From Chloroflexota bacterium (GTDB lineage Bacteria; Chloroflexota; Anaerolineae; Anaerolineales; UBA4823): a DNA stretch of 17,588 bases. The stretch is from contig JAUWLJ010000005.1 in the NCBI GenBank assembly GCA_030613705.1, positions 1 through 17,588 on the forward strand. Direction: 5' to 3'. A program made the translations under genes and the position numbers. The notes under the pieces are model-generated. The model did no database searches. It saw only the letters and a program-made list of their open reading frames with translations, and was not told the DNA's origin. This document shows, one piece after another, positions 14,092 through 17,588 of this stretch (the first letter of the stretch is position 1; each line of letters opens with the position of its first letter).

Positions 14092-15351
14092 ATGAAAAAG
14101 AAGCTTGGCCGAGGGGTCGCCATCGTCGGAGCTGGGATGAGCAATTTTGGTGCTTTCCCAGGCAAAGCGACACGTGACCTGTTCGTGGAGGCATTTTCCG
14201 ATATGATTGCCTCGGTAGACAAAGGACTTGATCCGAATGATATCGAAGCGCTATATATCGGCAATTACAGCAGCGACCTGTTCGAGGGCCAGGGGCACAC
14301 TGCGCCATTCATGGCAGACTGGACAGGACTTACTCCACGCCCAGCGACTCGGATCGAAGATGCCTGTGCCAGCAGCGGTGTCGCCTTGCGCCAAGGGATC
14401 ATTGCGATTGCATCAGGTCTGTATGATGTGGTATTGGTCGGAGGCATCGAGAAGATGACAGACTTGCCCACTTCTGAGGTTACCGACACCCTGGCAACAG
14501 CCAGCGATGTCCTTTATGAAATCCCTGCTGGATTCACCTTCCCGGGTTTCTACGCAGCCATGGCGACTGCTTATATGGATCGCTATGGAGCAACTCCAGA
14601 ATCATTTATGCGAGTGGGTTTAAAGAATCACGAGAACGGCGCGCTAAATGAAAAAGCTCAATACGGTGCCACGATTCGTCAAGTAATGGACAGCAAGATC
14701 GCCAAAGCGAAAGCAAAAGGTCGCCCTGAACCAACATGGGCGGATGAGATGGAATTTATGCATGACGACCGCGCCAACCCGATCATCGCCTGGCCGATGC
14801 GTCTTTTCGATTGTTCACCGATCTCCGATGGTGCGGCAGCATTGCTTTTAGTAAGTGAAGACATAGCAAAATCTTTTTCGGCTGATCCCCTGTTTGTGAT
14901 CGGCACAGGTCAGGCCAGCGACGTGGCTCTTCACGATCGCCAAGATCTGACAACGCTGAGAGCAGCGAAATTAGCAGGCGAGCAAGCGTACGAGATGGCG
15001 GGTTTGAAGCCTGAAGATATTAAAGCCGCTGAGGTGCATGATTGTTTCACAATTGCGGAGGTGATCGCGACAGAGGACCTGGGTTTCTTTCCTCCTGGAA
15101 AAGGTTATGAAGCTGCGGAAGAGGGACTGACCAGGCGAAATGGTCCAAAACCGATTAATACCTCAGGTGGATTAAAATCCAAAGGACACCCAGTGGGAGC
15201 GTCTGGCGCCGGACAGGTAGTGGAAATCTGGAAACAAGCGCATGGCAGCGCGGGAGAGCGACAAGCGGCACACGATGTAAACCTCGGGTTGACCCACAAT
15301 GTAGGCGGCACAGGGCAGACTTGTGCTGTGCACATCTTTGAGCGGAGATAA
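14092..15351 (+). CDS. SCP-x/archaeal-type thiolase (acetyl-CoA acetyltransferase family)
   Basis: A 419-residue thiolase. Candidate catalytic residues are Cys92 in EDACASSG, His316 in EVHDCFTIAE and His366 in SKGHPVGASG, with the glycine loop NVGGTGQ near the end. This layout, with HDCFT.AE and a single late GHP motif, is that of SCP-x-like and archaeal thiolases rather than of PhaA/AtoB enzymes, which end in a second catalytic Cys. AAGGAG (14077-14082) is 9 nt before the ATG. The following gene starts immediately after the stop and encodes a DUF35 protein; such pairs form one enzyme in archaea and some bacteria. It could make or cleave 3-oxoacyl-CoA and could be the thiolase of the PHA pathway, although its direction and chain length are open. 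Confidence 0.92.
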   Translation: MKKKLGRGVAIVGAGMSNFGAFPGKATRDLFVEAFSDMIASVDKGLDPNDIEALYIGNYSSDLFEGQGHTAPFMADWTGLTPRPATRIEDACASSGVALRQGIIAIASGLYDVVLVGGIEKMTDLPTSEVTDTLATASDVLYEIPAGFTFPGFYAAMATAYMDRYGATPESFMRVGLKNHENGALNEKAQYGATIRQVMDSKIAKAKAKGRPEPTWADEMEFMHDDRANPIIAWPMRLFDCSPISDGAAALLLVSEDIAKSFSADPLFVIGTGQASDVALHDRQDLTTLRAAKLAGEQAYEMAGLKPEDIKAAEVHDCFTIAEVIATEDLGFFPPGKGYEAAEEGLTRRNGPKPINTSGGLKSKGHPVGASGAGQVVEIWKQAHGSAGERQAAHDVNLGLTHNVGGTGQTCAVHIFERR

Positions 15352-15774
15352 ATGATGAATAACAAGGATTTCACCAGTGCTTCATTTCAAGAGTACCTCA
15401 AGCAAAAGAAATTGATGGGTGTCCGCTGCCAATCCTGCGGCACGTTATTCTTACCTCCCAGACCGATGTGCAATCATTGCTTTGGAGAAGATTTGATCTG
15501 GGAAGAGCTGTCGGGTGAAGGTGAATTAACTGCTTTCACAACAATTCACATCGCGCCAACCGCGATGATCGAGGCTGGATACGGTCGGGACAACCCGTAC
15601 TGCTCAGGCATCGTAAAACTCAAAGATGGGGTATCGATCAGCGCCCAAATCCTGGGCGTGGATGTCGATCATCCTGAAAATATCAAGATCGGATGTAAGC
15701 TCGAAGTTGAATTTCTTGAGCGCCAGGTCGGAGATGACAACCAGGCTTTTCTGGCTTTCCAGACGGTAGATTAA
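15352..15774 (+). CDS. DUF35 Zn-ribbon/OB-fold acyl-CoA-binding partner of thiolase
   Basis: A 140-residue protein with a rubredoxin-like zinc ribbon (Cys26, Cys29, Cys40 and Cys43 in CQSCGTLFLPPRPMCNHC) followed by an OB-fold (GEGELTAFTTIHIAPTAM and so on). Members of this family bind acyl-CoA and sit between thiolase and HMG-CoA synthase subunits in archaeal complexes. The start touches the thiolase stop codon. GGAG at 15344-15347 lies 4 nt from the first ATG and 7 nt from the second (15355), so the second may be the true start. The stop overlaps an ATG (TAATG at 15772-15776) that opens the hydratase remnant, a sign of former translational coupling. Confidence 0.92.
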   Translation: MMNNKDFTSASFQEYLKQKKLMGVRCQSCGTLFLPPRPMCNHCFGEDLIWEELSGEGELTAFTTIHIAPTAMIEAGYGRDNPYCSGIVKLKDGVSISAQILGVDVDHPENIKIGCKLEVEFLERQVGDDNQAFLAFQTVD

Positions 15775-15920
15775 TGCTGCCTGGAGGATAACCAGCGGAG
15801 ATCATCAGGTTGCGACCTGAGAAGGATCTGGTCAACCTGCGCACATATTGCACAAATCCTCTTGGAGACGTGGTTTGTGAGGGTGAAGCATTAGTCTATG
15901 TGGAAGATTTGGAGCAATAA
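15774..15920 (+). pseudogene. Truncated MaoC/PhaJ-type enoyl-CoA hydratase remnant
   Basis: An ATG overlapping the DUF35 stop (15774) reads MLPGG and then TAA (15789-15791). The same frame continues for 42 sense codons to a TAA at 15918: PAEIIRLRPEKDLVNLRT, then YCTNPLGDVVCEGEALVYVE. This is the pattern of the last strands of MaoC-like hot-dog hydratases (V.LRT.C.N..G.VV..GEA.V). The N-terminal two thirds, including the usual Asp/His active-site segment, is missing. PhaJ enzymes of this family give (R)-3-hydroxyacyl-CoA to PHA synthases, so the lost gene fits the locus. Deletion, or a chain of sequencing errors at the stop, could explain it. The family call is from pattern recognition. Confidence 0.6.
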
Positions 15921-15971
15921 AGCCATCCCTGATCAGGATTTCTAATTTCAGATATTACCCGCGAGGTTTCC

Positions 15972-16772
15972 ATGCCGAAAATCGAAGTAAATAATCTAAA
16001 TTTATATTACGAGCTTCATGGACCAGAAAAAGCGCCGGTACTGGTGCTGAACAACGGCGTGATTATGAATGCAGCTACCAGTTGGATCTTCCAAACAGCT
16101 ACCCTATCGAAGCATTATAAGGTTTTACAGTATGACTGTCGCGGTCAGGGACAATCTGATCACCCACAAGAATCATACAGTATGGAAATGCATGCAGATG
16201 ATCTGGCTGCTCTATTGAGCGCACTGGATATTGAGCGGGCACATATCGCTGGAATTTCGTATGGAGGTGAGGTTGCGCAGGCGTTTGTATTGAAATACCC
16301 GCAGCGAGTAAACAGCCTAATTCTGATCGATACTGTAAGTGAAGTGAATGCAGAGCTACGGATAATCACTGAGAGCTGGATAGATGCCTTGAGTCTTGGT
16401 GATCCGCTCGCTTTTTTTAATGCAACCATCCCTTTAAATTTCTCGCCCACTTTTATTCGAGAGAATCCCCAGGTCTTTGAAGAGGCCAAGAAACGCTACG
16501 CACAATTAGATTTCCCTGCGGTTATCCGATTGATTGAATGTTTCCAAAGTTTAAACTTCACAGACCGTCTGAGTGAGATCAAAACACCAACATGCATCGT
16601 GGTTGGTGAATTGGATCTGCTCAAAGGTCCTGAGTACGCCGATATCCTTAAAGAAGGCATTCCTCACGCTGAGATGCATCTAATAAGGGGAGCTGGTCAT
16701 GCAACATGCTGGGAGCGTGTTGAGGAATTTAACACGATCATCTTGGATTTCCTGGCAAAGCAAGCTAAATAA
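15972..16772 (+). CDS. Alpha/beta hydrolase (serine type, lactonase/esterase-like)
   Basis: 266 residues with a complete alpha/beta hydrolase triad: Ser96 in GISYGG, Asp215 in GELDLLKG and His243 in GAGHATCWE. The N-terminal half (LNNGVIM, YDCRGQGQSD, DDLAALLSALDIERAHIAGIS) parallels the hydrolase at 9253, including NG in place of HG after the first strand. The size and the GQGQSD motif are those of 3-oxoadipate enol-lactonase-like esterases, but this context has no aromatic degradation genes. GAGG at 15963-15966 serves the ATG. The gene stands 51 nt after the hydratase remnant and is followed by the promoter of the second acyl-CoA ligase. Confidence 0.85.
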   Translation: MPKIEVNNLNLYYELHGPEKAPVLVLNNGVIMNAATSWIFQTATLSKHYKVLQYDCRGQGQSDHPQESYSMEMHADDLAALLSALDIERAHIAGISYGGEVAQAFVLKYPQRVNSLILIDTVSEVNAELRIITESWIDALSLGDPLAFFNATIPLNFSPTFIRENPQVFEEAKKRYAQLDFPAVIRLIECFQSLNFTDRLSEIKTPTCIVVGELDLLKGPEYADILKEGIPHAEMHLIRGAGHATCWERVEEFNTIILDFLAKQAK

Positions 16773-16799
16773 TGCACACAACTTCCTGGTGATTTTCTT

Positions 16800-16831
16800 G
16801 TAACCGCCAGGTAACCGACACATGCTAGAAT
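16800..16831 (+). promoter_or_regulatory. SARP-type promoter C (before the second acyl-CoA ligase)
   Basis: GTAACCG (16800-16806), 4 bp, an identical GTAACCG (16811-16817), 8 bp, then TAGAAT (16826-16831) preceded by TGC. This is the most perfect of the three boxes: the heptamers are identical and the 11-bp period and 8-bp gap are exact. A degenerate GTGATTT at 16789 is in register as a possible third repeat. No -35 consensus is present. Confidence 0.6.
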
Positions 16832-16870
16832 AAATAAATAAGGGGCGTATAAGGGGTTTAAGCTGGATGT

Positions 16871-16896
16871 GTGTTGCGTGAGTCATCACGTAACAC
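16871..16896. promoter_or_regulatory. 11-bp inverted repeat in the leader of the second ligase
   Basis: GTGTTGCGTGA (16871-16881) and TCACGTAACAC (16886-16896) are inverted repeats with one G-U-type mismatch and a 4-nt centre. It lies about 40 nt after the -10 of promoter C and 27 nt before the ATG. It may be a repressor operator (TetR-like spacing) or an RNA hairpin close to the ribosome site. Confidence 0.5.
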
Positions 16897-16923
16897 GGAA
16901 TACGGCCGCATGGAGGGCACCGT

Positions 16924-17588
16924 ATGCATGCTGCTGACCTTTTAACTAAAAGGGCAGAATTAACTCCCAATCGAATAGCGTTGATCGAGCTTGAAACCGG
17001 TCAACGTTTAACTTTTGATGATTTAAATGCACGCGCTAATCGATTGGCGAATTTTATGCACAATAAATTAGGTGTGGGTAAAGGTGATCGGGTTTCCATA
17101 CTTGCCAAGAACGGCGTGGCTTATATTGATCTTTTTTTTGGCTTACCCAAGATTGGAGCTATCTTCGCGCCATTCAACTGGCGGCTTACCGCTACAGAGC
17201 TGGCATATATGGTGAATGATCTGGAGCCAAGTGTTTTAATTTGCGAACCTGAATTCACAACAGCACTCGCCGAAATGCGATCAGAGATAAACATAAACCA
17301 TTTGATCGCTCTTCGGGGTGCTGATATTAAGGATGCATTGGTATATGAAGAAGAAATTGAACTATCTTCAGATCGAGAACCAGAACGCCCTCCCATGGAT
17401 CTAGAAACACCCTACTGCATTTTGTACACCTCTGGAACAACCGGTCATCCAAAAGGTGCTGTGCTCCCACATCGTCAGATCTTATTCAACAGCATCAATA
17501 CAATCACCAGTTGGGGCGTGACAGAAAATGATATCTCTCCTGTTTACACACCTTTGTTTCACGCCGGAGGTTTGTTCGCATTCCTGAC
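16924..17588 (+). CDS. AMP-forming acyl-CoA synthetase, 3' end beyond the window
   Basis: The ATG at 16924 follows GGAGG (16912-16916) by 7 nt and opens a frame that runs to the window end (about 221 residues). Visible ANL-family features are the adenylation-domain opening (GKGDRVSILAKNGVAYIDLFFG), GAIFAPFNWRL, the phosphate loop YTSGTTGHPKG at about 167-177 and PLFHAGGLFAFL. It is a paralogue of the ligase at 11313 (shared NRLAN, KGDRV, NWRL and FHAGG segments). The C-terminal motifs and the catalytic lysine are not in the window. It is probably the first gene of a transcript from promoter C, and the inverted repeat in its leader suggests a second layer of control. Confidence 0.92.
   Translation, partial: MHAADLLTKRAELTPNRIALIELETGQRLTFDDLNARANRLANFMHNKLGVGKGDRVSILAKNGVAYIDLFFGLPKIGAIFAPFNWRLTATELAYMVNDLEPSVLICEPEFTTALAEMRSEININHLIALRGADIKDALVYEEEIELSSDREPERPPMDLETPYCILYTSGTTGHPKGAVLPHRQILFNSINTITSWGVTENDISPVYTPLFHAGGLFAFL

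Noticed and set aside
1..17588. CRISPR arrays, insertion sequences or transposase genes
   Set aside because: No regularly spaced repeats, terminal inverted repeats or transposase-like proteins were seen.

Overview
The window looks like part of a bacterial chromosome, probably from Chloroflexota (Anaerolineae-like). This is inferred from the moderate base composition, a giant NTPase-TPR-winged helix-BTAD regulator, a Gmad2-type domain fragment and a short conserved-looking unknown protein of a style I associate with that group. No marker gene in the window proves the taxonomy. Almost everything from 864 rightward is on the + strand and concerns acyl-CoA and polyhydroxyalkanoate (PHA) chemistry.

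Left edge (1-600): two minus-strand remnants, a lipoprotein gene running off the window and the 3' part of a Gmad2-like gene. These abut what looks like the last 26 nt of a tRNA or tmRNA (T-arm, acceptor strand, CCA), followed at once by an intrinsic terminator. This resembles the far end of an element integrated at a tRNA/tmRNA gene, with the island to the left and the ancestral chromosome to the right.

Regulator and control region (864-4632): a 1095-residue MalT/AfsR-like regulator with its DNA-binding and BTAD domains at the C-terminus, then a small unknown protein, then the promoter of a PHA operon.

PHA block (4633-8966): helper protein, class I-type PHA synthase, second PhaE/PhaR-like helper, class III-type PHA synthase, then an SDR of the FabG/PhaB type. 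A strong hairpin separates the first helper from the first synthase.

Acyl-CoA block (9253-17588): three alpha/beta hydrolases, a KAS III-like protein lacking two of its three catalytic residues, two acyl-CoA ligases (the second cut by the window end), an SCP-x/archaeal-type thiolase with a DUF35 Zn-ribbon/OB partner, and the decayed end of a MaoC/PhaJ-type hydratase. Ligases could activate acids, thiolase and SDR could make (R)-3-hydroxyacyl-CoA, and the synthases could polymerise it, with granule helpers assisting.

The most interesting observation is regulatory. Three promoters (before the small protein, the PHA operon and the second acyl-CoA ligase) share one exact geometry: two GTAAC-like heptamers separated by 4 bp, then 8 bp, then a -10 hexamer. 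This is the architecture described for SARP/BTAD activators in actinomycetes, and such a protein is encoded beside them. I propose that the 864-4151 gene is the activator of a local PHA/acyl-CoA regulon.
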